A stretch of 64,000 bases of DNA from an uncultured Rhodospirillales bacterium (GCA_937926175.1 CALANV010000044.1:1-64000), one strand, 5' to 3'; shown: positions 1 to 9,447, numbered from the stretch's first letter. The notes: generated by a model not told the origin, from the letters alone. Numbers and translations are program-made.

Positions 1-423
1 GCGTCGATGGCGCGTGCGGCCGCGGCAGCGATGTTGCACGGTGCCTCGCATGCACTGCGCCATGGCCGCGTGGGCCCAACTGACGAAGATCGCCCAACCG
101 CCGTGCGGAATCCCGATCAACGCTGGCATCGAAAAGAAAGGCCCGGGTGCCCTAACGGCACCCAGGCCGAGTTTTGGGGAGGAAACACGACGACCGCATT
201 AGCGGTCGCTCGCGAAGTTACATAATGCCGATCCCACCCGGCTCAAGTGAGGCAGTTCGTCGCACCTGCCGGATTCTTTTCGCGGGGCGGCGCTGATGCG
301 ACCACTTGTCGCGTGCGGCGTGCCCGTCTACTCAGCATGTGCGCGGATCATTGCGCCGAAGCACTTTCGAACGAATCGACGCTATCATCACCGGCCGTGA
401 GCCAAACCGACAGGAGACGTGGC
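1..423. other. Left-edge stretch with no convincing gene
   Basis: No reading frame here looks like a known protein. A minus-strand frame opens at an ATG at 127-129 and runs off the left edge, but it lacks a ribosome binding site and its translation is arginine-rich and featureless. A perfect 7-bp inverted repeat with a 4-base loop lies at 191-208. The stretch ends at the GTG start of the dehydratase gene, whose promoter is probably inside it. Confidence 0.5.
132..167 (-). terminator. Stem-loop with T-rich flank on the minus strand
   Basis: GGGTGCC and GGCACCC pair around a 5-base loop (145-163), extended by GCC/GGC at 141-143 and 165-167. On the minus strand the stem is followed by a T-rich run (139-132). 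It looks like a minus-strand terminator, but no minus-strand gene is visible to its right, so its role is unclear. Confidence 0.3.
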
Positions 424-2145
424 GTGCAAGACAAGCCGACCGGCATGCGGGCCGGCCTCGCCAATTATGGTGATGCGGAGTTTTCCCTGTTCCTGCGGAA
501 AGCCTTCATCAAGGCGATGGGCTATTCGGACGAAGCACTGGACAGGCCGATCATCGGCATCACCAACACATTCAGCGGATACAACGCGTGCCATCGCAAC
601 GTCCCCGAGATGATCGAGGCGATGAAGCGCGGCGTGATGCTGGCGGGCGGCCTGCCGGTCGAATTCCCGGTCATCTCGATGCACGAGTCGTTCTCGCATC
701 CGACCAGCATGTTTCTGCGCAACCTGATGGCGATGGATGTCGAGGAAATGATTCGCGCCCAGCCCATGGACGCTGTGATCCTGATCGGCGGCTGCGACAA
801 GACGGTCCCGGGACTGCTGATGGCGGCGGCGAGCGCGAAGGTGCCCGCGATTCTGACCGTGACGGGCCCGATGTCGACCGGACACCATCGCGGCGAGCGG
901 CTTGGTGCCTGCACGGACTGCCGGCGTCTGTGGGGGCGATTCCGGGCCGGCGAGATCGGTGCCGACGAAATCGAGGAAATCAGCGGCAAGCTCGCGCCGA
1001 CGGCCGGCACCTGCATGGTCATGGGCACGGCCAGCACCATGGCGCTGGTCGCCGAGGCGCTCGGCATGATGCTTCCGGGCGGTGCCGCAATCCCCGCCGT
1101 TCATGCCGACCGGCTGCGGCACGCGGAAGCGACGGGTACCCGCGCCGTGGCACTCGCGGCGGCCGGTATCACGCCGGACAAAATCATGACACCGCAGGCT
1201 TTCGCCAATGCGCTGCGGGTCGTGCATGCGGTCGGCGGATCGACCAATGCCCTCGTTCACCTGGCTGCGATCGCGGGGCGACTCGGGATCCGCATCGATC
1301 TCGACGCATTCGACAGGATCGGGGCCACGACGCCCGTTCTGGTCGATCTCAAGCCCTCGGGCCAATACTACATGGAAGACCTGCATCGGGCCGGTGGCCT
1401 GGTCACGGTGCTGCGCGAGATCCGGCATCTGCTGCACGAGGATTGCCTAACGGTCACCGGTCGTACGCTCGGCGAGAACATCGATGCCGCGCCCGGCGGA
1501 TGGCCGCAGGACGTCGTGCGGCCGATAAGCGATCCGATTTACGCGAAAGGGGCGATCCGCGTGCTGCGCGGAAACCTCGCTCCGAACGGCGCGATCATCA
1601 AGCAGTCGGCGGCCACGCCTGCATTGCTGCAGCATACCGGGCGCGCCGTCGTCTTCGAGTCGCTCCAGGATCTGGAACGGCGGATCGACTCCCCCGACCT
1701 CGACGTGACGCCGTCGGACGTGCTGGTGCTGAGGAACGCCGGTCCGAAGGGGGCGCCGGGAATGCCGGAGGCGGGCTATCTCCCGATTCCAAGGAAGCTC
1801 GCGCAGGCCGGCGTCAAGGATATGGTGCGTCTGTCGGACGCGCGCATGAGCGGGACCGCGTTCGGCACGATCGTGCTGCATGCCTGCCCGGAAGCGGCCG
1901 TGGGCGGGCCGATCGCGTTGGTGCAGAACGGCGATCTCATACGCCTCGATGTGGCGAATGGTCGGCTCGACGTACTGATCGACGATTCCGAGCTTGCGCG
2001 CCGGCGCGCCGCGTGGCGCCCGCCCGTCCACGAGAACCAGGAACGCGGCTATCTCAAACTCTATCTCGAGCAGGTTCTGCAGGCCGATGAAGGCTGCGAT
2101 TTCGCCTTCCTGCGACCGAGCGCGATGACGAGCTCGGCGCCATAG
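424..2145 (+). CDS. IlvD/EDD family dehydratase
   Basis: This 573-residue protein belongs to the dihydroxy-acid / sugar-acid dehydratase family, which removes water from 2,3-dihydroxy acids with an Fe-S cluster and Mg2+. The three expected cluster cysteines are visible: Cys56 (NACH), Cys124 (GGCDK) and Cys197 (GTCMVMG). The C-terminal LSDARMSG motif is present. The start is the GTG at 424, placed 7 bases after AGGAG (412-416); the frame stays open upstream to 247 but that part looks non-coding. The second family member in the window (24093-25817) is only a distant paralog. A neighbouring LysR gene, molybdenum hydroxylase and DapA-like lyase suggest a catabolic substrate rather than valine/isoleucine synthesis. 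The exact substrate is not readable. Confidence 0.88.
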   Translation: MQDKPTGMRAGLANYGDAEFSLFLRKAFIKAMGYSDEALDRPIIGITNTFSGYNACHRNVPEMIEAMKRGVMLAGGLPVEFPVISMHESFSHPTSMFLRNLMAMDVEEMIRAQPMDAVILIGGCDKTVPGLLMAAASAKVPAILTVTGPMSTGHHRGERLGACTDCRRLWGRFRAGEIGADEIEEISGKLAPTAGTCMVMGTASTMALVAEALGMMLPGGAAIPAVHADRLRHAEATGTRAVALAAAGITPDKIMTPQAFANALRVVHAVGGSTNALVHLAAIAGRLGIRIDLDAFDRIGATTPVLVDLKPSGQYYMEDLHRAGGLVTVLREIRHLLHEDCLTVTGRTLGENIDAAPGGWPQDVVRPISDPIYAKGAIRVLRGNLAPNGAIIKQSAATPALLQHTGRAVVFESLQDLERRIDSPDLDVTPSDVLVLRNAGPKGAPGMPEAGYLPIPRKLAQAGVKDMVRLSDARMSGTAFGTIVLHACPEAAVGGPIALVQNGDLIRLDVANGRLDVLIDDSELARRRAAWRPPVHENQERGYLKLYLEQVLQADEGCDFAFLRPSAMTSSAP

Positions 2146-2259
2146 ACTACAGGCGCCGTTTCGCTCGACCCGAGGCCGGCTCGCGTCACCGATCGGGCGG
2201 CGACAGCCGGCTCGGCTTACCGGGATCGGCGAAGAGCGCGGCAGGCGTCATCGGCCCGT

Positions 2260-3186
2260 TCAGCCGCCGACCTGCGACACCCGGTCGGGGTGATTGATCG
2301 TCCGCGCATGGCTTTCCAGAAGTTCGATCAGATCGGGAACGGCCGGCGCAGGGGAGCGACCCTGCCCCGAGATCACGACGATCTCGCGCGTGACCATCGG
2401 ATTGATCAGCCGGCGGGCAACGATGCTTCGGGAACGGATGATGGCAAGCGCGTAGCTCGGCAGGACGCTCACGCCGAGGCCGGCCTCCACCAGCGCCAGG
2501 GCCGTTGCGATATGCGACACTTCGTAGGCGGGCTGGGCGCCCAGGCCGGCCGGTTCCAGTATGCCGTCCACGAGAGCCCGGATGCCGCTGTCGCGCGTGA
2601 GGGCGATGAGCGGTTGGCCCTTGAGATCGTGCCACGTCGCCTGCCGGCGGGCAGCCAGTGCGTGTTTCCGGCTGCAGAAGAGCATGAGCGTGTCCCGGTC
2701 GAGTAGCCGGCGCGCGATGCCGTCTTCTTCGGGGGCAAACGTGCCGACGCCGAGATCCGCCTCGCCCGATCGCACGCGCGCGACGATCTGATCCGTTCCG
2801 GCATCGATCAGCCCGACCCGCACGCCCGGGAACCGCTGCACGAACGTTGCGATGACCTGGGGCAGAAGCGTCGCCGCCAGCAGCGGCGGCGCCGCCACGG
2901 TAATGCGGCCGCGCCGGCGCGCGGCGAGATCGTGGGCATTGCGGACCGCGTGATCGAGATCCGCCAGGAGCTTCTCCGCATGCGACCGGAACTCCCGGCC
3001 CGGTTCGGTCAGCTCGACGCGCCGCGTCGTCCGGTCGAACAGGCGGATGCCGAGTTCATGCTCCAGCTCCCGCACCAGCACCGAAACGGCCGATTGCGCG
3101 ACGTGCAGTCGTTCCGCCGCGCGGGTGAAGCTGCGATGTTCGGCGACGGCGAGAAAGGCCTGGAGCTGGCGGACCGTTACATTCAT
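2260..3186 (-). CDS. LysR-family transcriptional regulator
   Basis: This 308-residue protein has the LysR winged helix-turn-helix at residues 1-60 (starting MNVTVRQLQAFLAVAEHRSF, with the AQSAVS recognition helix) and a type 2 periplasmic-binding-like effector domain from about residue 90. It is transcribed away from the molybdenum hydroxylase gene, across a 131-bp AT-rich gap with an inverted repeat typical of LysR sites. That arrangement suggests it controls the hydroxylase operon and itself in response to a pathway metabolite. The effector cannot be told from sequence. Confidence 0.9.
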   Translation of the reverse strand: MNVTVRQLQAFLAVAEHRSFTRAAERLHVAQSAVSVLVRELEHELGIRLFDRTTRRVELTEPGREFRSHAEKLLADLDHAVRNAHDLAARRRGRITVAAPPLLAATLLPQVIATFVQRFPGVRVGLIDAGTDQIVARVRSGEADLGVGTFAPEEDGIARRLLDRDTLMLFCSRKHALAARRQATWHDLKGQPLIALTRDSGIRALVDGILEPAGLGAQPAYEVSHIATALALVEAGLGVSVLPSYALAIIRSRSIVARRLINPMVTREIVVISGQGRSPAPAVPDLIELLESHARTINHPDRVSQVGG

Positions 3187-3199
3187 ACGCTCAACGTAT
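3185..3199. promoter_or_regulatory. Candidate LysR operator
   Basis: ATACG-N5-CGTAT is a perfect inverted repeat that includes a T-N11-A core (3186-3198), the pattern bound by LysR-family proteins. It overlaps the start codon of the LysR gene, so binding there would fit autorepression together with control of the divergent gene at 3318. Confidence 0.5.
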
Positions 3200-3317
3200 T
3201 AATCGATATGAAAAAAGCAATTGTCGTATCAATGGGCCACTGGCCAAAATCCCGCGCGTTCGGAAGTGCCGGCAAGAAAGACCGGGGGACGAATCTGTCG
3301 AGGGAAGGGCGGCGGAC

Positions 3318-5600
3318 ATGCCCGATGGGGCGCGCATCAAGCGAGAGGGAACGGGTTGGATCGGTCGCTCGCGCCTGCGCGTCGAGGACGAGCGGCTGCT
3401 GACCGGCCGCGGCCGGTACGTCAATGACGTTTCGCTGCCCGGGTGTCTCTACGTCGCATTCGTCCGCAGCGTTCACGGCGCCGCGGCGCTGAGAAGAATC
3501 GGCACGGACGCCGCCGCTGCGGTGCCCGGCGTGGTCGCGGTCTTCACCGGGGCTGATGTCGCCGATCTGGGGGCGCCGGCGGTTAACCATCTGTTGCCGG
3601 GACTGCGTGTGCCGCCGTTTCAGGTTCTGGCAAGGGACGCGGTGTGTGCCGTCGGACAGCCGGTTGCGGCAGTCGTCGCGGCAACGCCCGAGGCCGCAGC
3701 CGACGGCGCCGAACTGGTCGAAATCGATTACGAGCCGACCGAAGTCACGCTCACGCCCGTACAGACGAAGGGCGAGGCCGCGGTCTCTCACGACTGGCGG
3801 AGCGGCGATGCGGACGCGGCGTTTCGCACGGCGGCGCGCGTCGTACGGGTGCGCGTAGAACATTCGCGCGTCGCACCGATGCCGCTCGAGCCACGGGCGG
3901 CTGCCGCGTACTGGGACGCCGGTGAGGAACGGTTGACCGTCTGGCTTTCCACCCAGACGCCGCATCGCGCCCGCCAGGATCTCGCGACGATTCTGCGGAT
4001 CGATGCGGCGCGCATCCGGGTGATCGCGCCGGACGTCGGCGGCGCCTTCGGCGGCAAGGCTTCCATTTTCCCCGAGGACATTTTCGTCGCCTGGGCGTCG
4101 AGGCGTCTCGGCAGACCGGTCCGATGGCGTGGTTCGCGCGGCGAGGACCTTCTTGCCGGAACGCATGGCCGCGGCGGCACGCTCGAGGGCGAGCTGGCGG
4201 TGTCCACCGACGGAAAGGCGCTCGCCCTGCGCGCCCGCCTTTCATTTCCGCTCGGCCACTGGATGCCCTATAGCGGCGTCGTACCGGGCTGGAATGCGGC
4301 ACGGATCTTGCCTGGTCCGTACAGCATTGCGGCCGTCGACATTCACCTCGATGCCTTTCCGGACAATACGGCAGCGGTCGGGATCTATCGCGGCGCCGGT
4401 CGTCCCGAGGCGGCGATGCTGCTCGAACGCCTGATGGACGAAGCGGCGCGGGAACTGGCGATCGACCCGGTGGAGCTGCGGCGGCGGAATCTGCTGGTCG
4501 GTCATGCCGCGCCGCGCGTGACCCCTACCGGTGTCGCCCTCGACTCCGGCAACTACGGGGTCGTGCTCGAAGAGGCCGTCGAACTCGCCGGTTACGCGGC
4601 ACTGCGCGAGCGGCAGGCGGCGCGACGGGCAAATGGCGGAATCTTCGGCGTCGGCGTCGCGATGTATGTCGAGCCGTGTGGCCAGGGCTGGGAAAGCGCC
4701 GTGGTGCGGCTCGCGCGCAACGGCAGCATCGTGGCCGCCACCGGCTCGACGGCGCAGGGGCAGGGGCGCGAAACGGCCTATGCACAGATCGTCGCCGATG
4801 TCCTTGCGCTGCCGCCCGATGCGGTGTCCGTAAAGCACGGCGACACGGATCAGACGCCTGCCGGCATCGGCGCGCTCGCGAGCCGGAGCACTGCGATCGG
4901 CGGCAGTGCCCTGCTGCGCGCGGCGCAGGAGCTGCGCACGAAAGCGTGCGCGCTGGCGGCACGCCTGCTCCAGCTACGGCCCGAACAGATCATCGTCGAC
5001 GAGGACGGCTTCGCACTCGACACGGATCCGGAACGTCGCATCAGCTGGAAGCTTCTGGCCGACGCCGCCTATGCGGAAGACAGCGAAGGGCTGGTCTCGT
5101 CCGTCGTGTTCCATGCCGATGGCGAGGCCTGGAGTTCCGGTTGCTGCATCGCGGCCGTATCGATCGACGCCGATACCGGCGTTCCGACCATCGAACATCT
5201 GGCATGGGTCGACGATGCCGGCGTGGTCGTCAATCCGCTGCTGGTCGAGGGCCAGCTGCTGGGCGGCATGGCGCAGGGGATCGGCGAGGCGCTGATGGAG
5301 CGGGTCGTCTACGACGGCGATGGACAGATCCTGACGGGGTCGCTCATGGACTATGCCCTGCCGCGTGCGGCCGACATGCCGCCCGTCCTGCTGCGGAGCC
5401 TTGCGACGCCGTCGCCGGTGAATGCATTGGGGGCGAAGGGCGTTGGCGAGGCGGGCTGCATCGGTGTTCCCGCCGCCATCGTGAACGCGGTCGTCGACGC
5501 GCTGGCGCCGTTCGGCGTGCGCCATCTCGACATGCCGTTGACGAGCGAGAAGATCTGGCGTGCCCTTAGGGACGCCGCAAACCGGGAAGACGCGAAATGA
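3318..5600 (+). CDS. Molybdenum hydroxylase large subunit (xanthine dehydrogenase / CoxL superfamily)
   Basis: This 760-residue protein is the molybdopterin-cytosine-dinucleotide binding subunit of a xanthine dehydrogenase/aldehyde oxidase-type hydroxylase. An a/b hammerhead domain fills about residues 20-130, followed by the two MoCo-binding domains. The YRGAGRPEA loop is the non-CO-dehydrogenase form; true CO dehydrogenase has AYXCSFR there. The GVGEAG motif near the C-terminus carries the expected catalytic Glu. The start follows an AGGGAAGGG box (3301-3309). Such enzymes normally need an FAD subunit and a 2Fe-2S subunit encoded beside them, and neither gene is in this window. The gene overlaps the next one by ATGA. 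The probable reaction is hydroxylation of an aromatic or N-heterocyclic carbon or an aldehyde; the substrate is unknown. Confidence 0.88.
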   Translation: MPDGARIKREGTGWIGRSRLRVEDERLLTGRGRYVNDVSLPGCLYVAFVRSVHGAAALRRIGTDAAAAVPGVVAVFTGADVADLGAPAVNHLLPGLRVPPFQVLARDAVCAVGQPVAAVVAATPEAAADGAELVEIDYEPTEVTLTPVQTKGEAAVSHDWRSGDADAAFRTAARVVRVRVEHSRVAPMPLEPRAAAAYWDAGEERLTVWLSTQTPHRARQDLATILRIDAARIRVIAPDVGGAFGGKASIFPEDIFVAWASRRLGRPVRWRGSRGEDLLAGTHGRGGTLEGELAVSTDGKALALRARLSFPLGHWMPYSGVVPGWNAARILPGPYSIAAVDIHLDAFPDNTAAVGIYRGAGRPEAAMLLERLMDEAARELAIDPVELRRRNLLVGHAAPRVTPTGVALDSGNYGVVLEEAVELAGYAALRERQAARRANGGIFGVGVAMYVEPCGQGWESAVVRLARNGSIVAATGSTAQGQGRETAYAQIVADVLALPPDAVSVKHGDTDQTPAGIGALASRSTAIGGSALLRAAQELRTKACALAARLLQLRPEQIIVDEDGFALDTDPERRISWKLLADAAYAEDSEGLVSSVVFHADGEAWSSGCCIAAVSIDADTGVPTIEHLAWVDDAGVVVNPLLVEGQLLGGMAQGIGEALMERVVYDGDGQILTGSLMDYALPRAADMPPVLLRSLATPSPVNALGAKGVGEAGCIGVPAAIVNAVVDALAPFGVRHLDMPLTSEKIWRALRDAANREDAK

Positions 5601-6583
5601 AGTATCGCAAGCTGGATGCGAAGGATTATGCGCGAGAGCACATGAAGGGGATCTGGGCGGCGGCACTGACGCCGTTCACCCCGGACCTGCAGCTCAACGA
5701 GGACGGCTTTCGCCGCAACCTGCGGCATTGGATCGACGACCTGAAGCTGGACGGCCTGTTCATCGCCGGCAAGCAGGGCGAGTTCTTCTCGATGTCGATC
5801 GCCGAGCGCAAACGGACCTTCGAGATCGCGGTCGAGGAAGCGGGGGGCCGCGCGGGCACGATCATGTCGTGCTCGGACCAGAACCTCGATACGGTGATCG
5901 AGCTTGCGAAGCACGCCCAGGCGATCGGCGCCGACTACATCGTCGTCCATGCGCCGGTCCTCCACTTCGTCACGTCGCAGGACGAGACGGTGTACGAATA
6001 CTACAAGTACATCTCCGAACAGGTCGACATCGGCATCGCCATGTGGAGCCACCCGGACAGCGGCTACCTCATGAGCCCGGAGCTTTGCGCCCGCATCGCC
6101 GAGCTGCCGAACATCGTCGCCATCAAGTACAGCGTGCCGCGCGAGATGTATGCGAAGCTGACGCGTCTCGCCGGCGACAAGCTGATCGTCAGCACCGCTT
6201 CGGAAGAGGAGTGGTTCGACAACATCGTCGAGTTGGGTTGGCAGGTCTATCTGTGCTCGTCGCCGCCGTATTTGATCCAAACCAAGGTGGATCAGCGCAT
6301 GCGTGAGTACACCGAGCTGGCGATGAAGGGGGAAATCGAGCGTGCGCGGGCGGTGCGCGACAGCCTGAATCCCGTCCGGCAGGCCCTCAAGCGCACGCGT
6401 CCGCCGGGCAAGCCGCACGCGCACCAGAAATACTGGCAGGAACTCTTGGGTCAGGTCGGCGGCCCGGTCCGGCGGCCGATGCTGCAGTTGACCGAGGAGG
6501 AGAAGGCCGCGACCCGTGCCGCGTTCGAAACCTGCGGTCTGAAGCTCGAGAACCGCAGCGAAGCGAGATCGAGCGCCGCTTGA
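5597..6583 (+). CDS. DapA-like (dihydrodipicolinate synthase / N-acetylneuraminate lyase family) lyase
   Basis: This 328-residue protein has the TIM-barrel layout of class I pyruvate-dependent lyases. The Schiff-base lysine is Lys177 in NIVAIKYS. The conserved PxYY tyrosine of DapA is absent: the region reads HAPVLHF (about 118-124). The GTTGE-type pocket motif is GKQGE (58-62). These changes argue against true DapA function and for a relative acting on another 2-oxo acid, such as the hydratase-aldolases or sugar-acid dehydratases of the family. It is translationally coupled to the molybdenum hydroxylase (ATGA overlap) and followed 41 bases later by the cupin dioxygenase, so the three probably act in one pathway. 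Confidence 0.8.
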   Translation: MKYRKLDAKDYAREHMKGIWAAALTPFTPDLQLNEDGFRRNLRHWIDDLKLDGLFIAGKQGEFFSMSIAERKRTFEIAVEEAGGRAGTIMSCSDQNLDTVIELAKHAQAIGADYIVVHAPVLHFVTSQDETVYEYYKYISEQVDIGIAMWSHPDSGYLMSPELCARIAELPNIVAIKYSVPREMYAKLTRLAGDKLIVSTASEEEWFDNIVELGWQVYLCSSPPYLIQTKVDQRMREYTELAMKGEIERARAVRDSLNPVRQALKRTRPPGKPHAHQKYWQELLGQVGGPVRRPMLQLTEEEKAATRAAFETCGLKLENRSEARSSAA

Positions 6584-6624
6584 GGCGGCGCACGCGACGG
6601 CGAGGAAAGCGAGGAGCCAAGGCG

Positions 6625-7176
6625 ATGACCAGATCACCCGGATACGGCCCGTTCAGTTTCAAGGCATGGCTCGATGAAAACAGCCACCTGCTGAAGCCGC
6701 CGGTCTGCAACAAACTTCTCTTCGAAGGGACCGAGATGGTGGTTCAGGTGGTCGGCGGCCCAAACCAGCGGGTGGATTTCCACGACGATCCGGTCGAGGA
6801 ATTCTTCTATCAGCTCAAGGGCGACATGGTGCTGAAGATCGTCGAGGATGGACGCATCCGCGACGTCGTCATCCGCGAGGGCGAGGTTTTCATGCTGCCG
6901 CCGCATGTCCGCCATTCGCCGCAGCGGCCCGTGCCCGGCTCGATCGGGCTGGTCGTCGAGGGCACGCGGGGCCCCGCCGACATCGACGGGTTCGAATGGT
7001 ATTGCTTCGGCTGCGGCCAGCGCGTTCACCGCGTCGAGGTGCAGCTCAAGAACATCGTCACCGATCTGCCGCCGCTGTATGAAGCATTCTACGCCGATGA
7101 GAAGGCGCGGACCTGCTCGAACTGCGGCGCCGTCCATCCGGGCAAGGAGCCACCGCCGGGATGGGTCAGTCTCTAG
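6625..7176 (+). CDS. 3-hydroxyanthranilate 3,4-dioxygenase-like cupin
   Basis: This 183-residue protein matches the bacterial 3-hydroxyanthranilate dioxygenase family in length and layout. That family opens the ring of 3-hydroxyanthranilate to 2-amino-3-carboxymuconate semialdehyde using Fe(II). The metal ligands are visible as His53, Glu59 and His97. The second rubredoxin-like iron site typical of bacterial members is intact: Cys127-x2-Cys130 and Cys164-x2-Cys167. The ATG at 6625 was chosen because GAGGAG (6611-6616) precedes it; the frame is open back to 6580. A kynurenine-formamidase-like gene at the end of the cluster supports an aminophenol or anthranilate-type substrate, but no other kynurenine-pathway gene is here. 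Confidence 0.85.
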   Translation: MTRSPGYGPFSFKAWLDENSHLLKPPVCNKLLFEGTEMVVQVVGGPNQRVDFHDDPVEEFFYQLKGDMVLKIVEDGRIRDVVIREGEVFMLPPHVRHSPQRPVPGSIGLVVEGTRGPADIDGFEWYCFGCGQRVHRVEVQLKNIVTDLPPLYEAFYADEKARTCSNCGAVHPGKEPPPGWVSL

Positions 7177-7250
7177 GGCGCTGTGACCTTTCGTGCCGGG
7201 ACATGACGAATTTCACGTTTTGAGCCAACCATCCGTGGAGTAAAGACGCA

Positions 7251-8420
7251 ATGAACAGGAAGGGTTTTCTGCTGACGCTTACGGTGCTCGCGGGACTTGC
7301 AACATCCGCCGTGGCGCAACAGCCGGTGAAGATCGGCATGGTCACGACGCTGTCGGGCCCGGGCGGCTATCTGGGGCAGGACATCCGCGACGGGTTCCAG
7401 CTCGCCATCGATCTCGAGGGCGGCAAGCTGGGTGGCGTGCCGGTGCAGCTCCTCGTCGAGGACGACGCGCTGAAACCCGGACAGGGCAAGCAGATCGCCG
7501 AGAAATTCATGAAGAGCGAGCGCGTGCGCCTGTTCACCGGCATCGTGTTCTCGAACGTGGCGGGCGCCGTCGTCCCCGACATCCTGGATGAAGGCGGCAT
7601 TTACGTGAGCCCCAATGCGGGCCCGTCGAATTTTGCCGGCAAGGAGTGTCACCGGAACTATTTCGTCGTTTCGTGGCAGAACGACAATCTCCACGAGAGC
7701 GCGGGTCAGGCGGCCACCGATCTGGGCTACAAGCGTGCCTTCATCCTGGCGCCCAACTACCAGGCCGGCAAGGACGCCCTCACTGGGTTCAAGCGCCTGT
7801 TCAAGGGTGAGGTGATCGGCGAGGTCTATACGCGGCTCGATCAGACCGACTTCGCGGCGGAGATGGCGCAGATTCGCGCGGCGCAGCCCGACGTCGTGTT
7901 CCAGTTCCATCCGGGCGGTCTCGGCATCACCTTCCTGAAGCAGTACCAGCAGGCCGGCCTGCTCGGCACCATTCCGATGGTCGTCGCCGCGCCGTCGATG
8001 GATTCGGTGACGATGGAAGCGGTCGGCGATGCCTCCGTCGGCATCAGCGTGACGTCGCACTGGAACGCCGATTTCGACAACGAGGCGAACAAGAAGTTCG
8101 TCGAGGCGTTCCAGAAGAAGTACAACCGGCTCCCGACCTATTACGGCAGCCAGGGGTATGACACGGCGCTCGCCATCGCGGCGGCGCTCAAGGCCGTGAA
8201 CGGCGACCTGTCCGACACCGAGAAGTTCCGGCAGGCGATGCTGAAGGCGGACTTCCAGTCGACGCGGGGCGCCTTCAAGTTCGGTCCCAACCAGCATCCG
8301 GTCCAGGACTGGTACCTGTTGCGCGTCGAGCGCGGCAGCGACGGCAAGCTTGCGCTCCGTACGCAGCGCAAGGTGCTGTCCGACCACGCCGATGCCTACG
8401 CCGGACAGTGCAAACTCTGA
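7251..8420 (+). CDS. livK: ABC transporter substrate-binding protein, branched-chain amino acid type
   Basis: This 389-residue periplasmic binding protein (Peripla_BP_6 fold) starts with a clear Sec signal peptide: basic N-terminus, hydrophobic run and an AVAQQ cleavage region near residues 21-24. It delivers its ligand to the LivHMGF-type permease encoded just downstream. Although called branched-chain amino acid binding proteins, many relatives bind aromatic acids or amides, which would suit the dioxygenase and hydrolase genes around it. A strong stem-loop follows the stop codon, consistent with higher expression than the membrane components. Confidence 0.9.
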   Translation: MNRKGFLLTLTVLAGLATSAVAQQPVKIGMVTTLSGPGGYLGQDIRDGFQLAIDLEGGKLGGVPVQLLVEDDALKPGQGKQIAEKFMKSERVRLFTGIVFSNVAGAVVPDILDEGGIYVSPNAGPSNFAGKECHRNYFVVSWQNDNLHESAGQAATDLGYKRAFILAPNYQAGKDALTGFKRLFKGEVIGEVYTRLDQTDFAAEMAQIRAAQPDVVFQFHPGGLGITFLKQYQQAGLLGTIPMVVAAPSMDSVTMEAVGDASVGISVTSHWNADFDNEANKKFVEAFQKKYNRLPTYYGSQGYDTALAIAAALKAVNGDLSDTEKFRQAMLKADFQSTRGAFKFGPNQHPVQDWYLLRVERGSDGKLALRTQRKVLSDHADAYAGQCKL

Positions 8421-8441
8421 CCGGTGACGGTCGATTGCGGG

Positions 8442-8464
8442 GCGGCCCGGCCAGGCCGGGCCGC
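8442..8464 (+). terminator. Intercistronic stem-loop between livK and livH
   Basis: A perfect 10-bp GC stem (GCGGCCCGGC/GCCGGGCCGC) with a 3-base loop lies 21 bases after the binding-protein stop codon and is followed by TCTTG. It probably acts as a partial terminator or 3' mRNA stabiliser, raising binding protein over permease. Confidence 0.6.
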
Positions 8465-8505
8465 TCTTGCATTTCGTCCGAGTGGCCGGGTATGGAACAC
8501 GCCCG

Positions 8506-9420
8506 ATGACGCTCGTTCTTGAGCAGATACTCAACGGCGTGCAGCTCGGCGTGATGCTGTTCCTGCTCGCCGCCGGCCTGACCCTGATCTTCGGGATCAT
8601 GGGCGTGATCAATCTCGCCCACGGATCGCTTTACATGGTGGGGGCCTACGCGGCGGCCGTCACGGCATCGGCCACGGGGTCGGCCATCCTCGCGATGCTG
8701 GCCGGCCTCGCGGCGGCCGCGGTGACCGGCATGGCGATCGAATATGTCGTCCTGCGCCGGCTCTATGCGCGCAATCACCTGGACCAGGTGCTCGCCACGT
8801 TCGGACTGATCCTTTTCTTCAATCAGGGCGTGACGATGCTGTTCGGGCGTCAACCGCTTTTCGTCGACATTCCGGCGGCCCTTTCCGGCGCGGTCGAGAT
8901 CGTGCCGGGCGTCCCATATCCGGTGTACCGCCTGCTGATCATCGGGGTCGGCATCGCCGTCGCGGTCGGCCTCTACCTGCTGATCACGCGCACGCGCATC
9001 GGCATGCTGGTTCGCGCCGGCGCGACGAACCGCGAGATGGTCCGCGCCCTCGGCGTCGACATCAGGCTGCTCTACACGGTCGTCTTCGGCCTGGGGGCGC
9101 TGCTCGCCGGTCTCGCCGGGCTCATGGCGGGGCCGATCACGTCGGTCCAGGTCGGCATGGGCGAGCAGATCCTGATTCTGACGTTCGTGGTGGTCGTCAT
9201 CGGCGGTATCGGCTCGATCCGCGGCGCGGTCGTGGGGGCCCTGCTGGTCGGCATCGTCGACACGATGCTGCGGGCGTTTCTGCCGACCCTTCTGCGGGGG
9301 ATGATGGCCGGTGCGGAAGCCGATGCCCTGGGCGCGGGATTGTCGTCGATGGGGGTCTATCTGCTGATGGCGCTCGTTCTGCTTCTGCGCCCCAAGGGGC
9401 TGGTCCCGGCCCATGGCTGA
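8506..9420 (+). CDS. livH: Branched-chain-type ABC permease, LivH family
   Basis: This 304-residue inner-membrane protein has the LivH pattern of about eight hydrophobic segments and opens with the family signature around LNGVQLGVMLFLLAAGLTL, with GVINLAHG shortly after. It forms half of the channel with the LivM protein. The ATG at 8506 was preferred to a TTG at 8467, because LivH proteins begin just before the first membrane segment. Confidence 0.9.
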   Translation: MTLVLEQILNGVQLGVMLFLLAAGLTLIFGIMGVINLAHGSLYMVGAYAAAVTASATGSAILAMLAGLAAAAVTGMAIEYVVLRRLYARNHLDQVLATFGLILFFNQGVTMLFGRQPLFVDIPAALSGAVEIVPGVPYPVYRLLIIGVGIAVAVGLYLLITRTRIGMLVRAGATNREMVRALGVDIRLLYTVVFGLGALLAGLAGLMAGPITSVQVGMGEQILILTFVVVVIGGIGSIRGAVVGALLVGIVDTMLRAFLPTLLRGMMAGAEADALGAGLSSMGVYLLMALVLLLRPKGLVPAHG

Positions 9421-9447
9421 CCACAGGTTGAGGCGACTCGACGGGGC

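Noticed and set aside
588..2090. 500-codon plus-strand frame inside the first dehydratase gene
   Set aside because: It is an out-of-frame shadow: arginine-rich, no motifs, fully inside a clear family gene.
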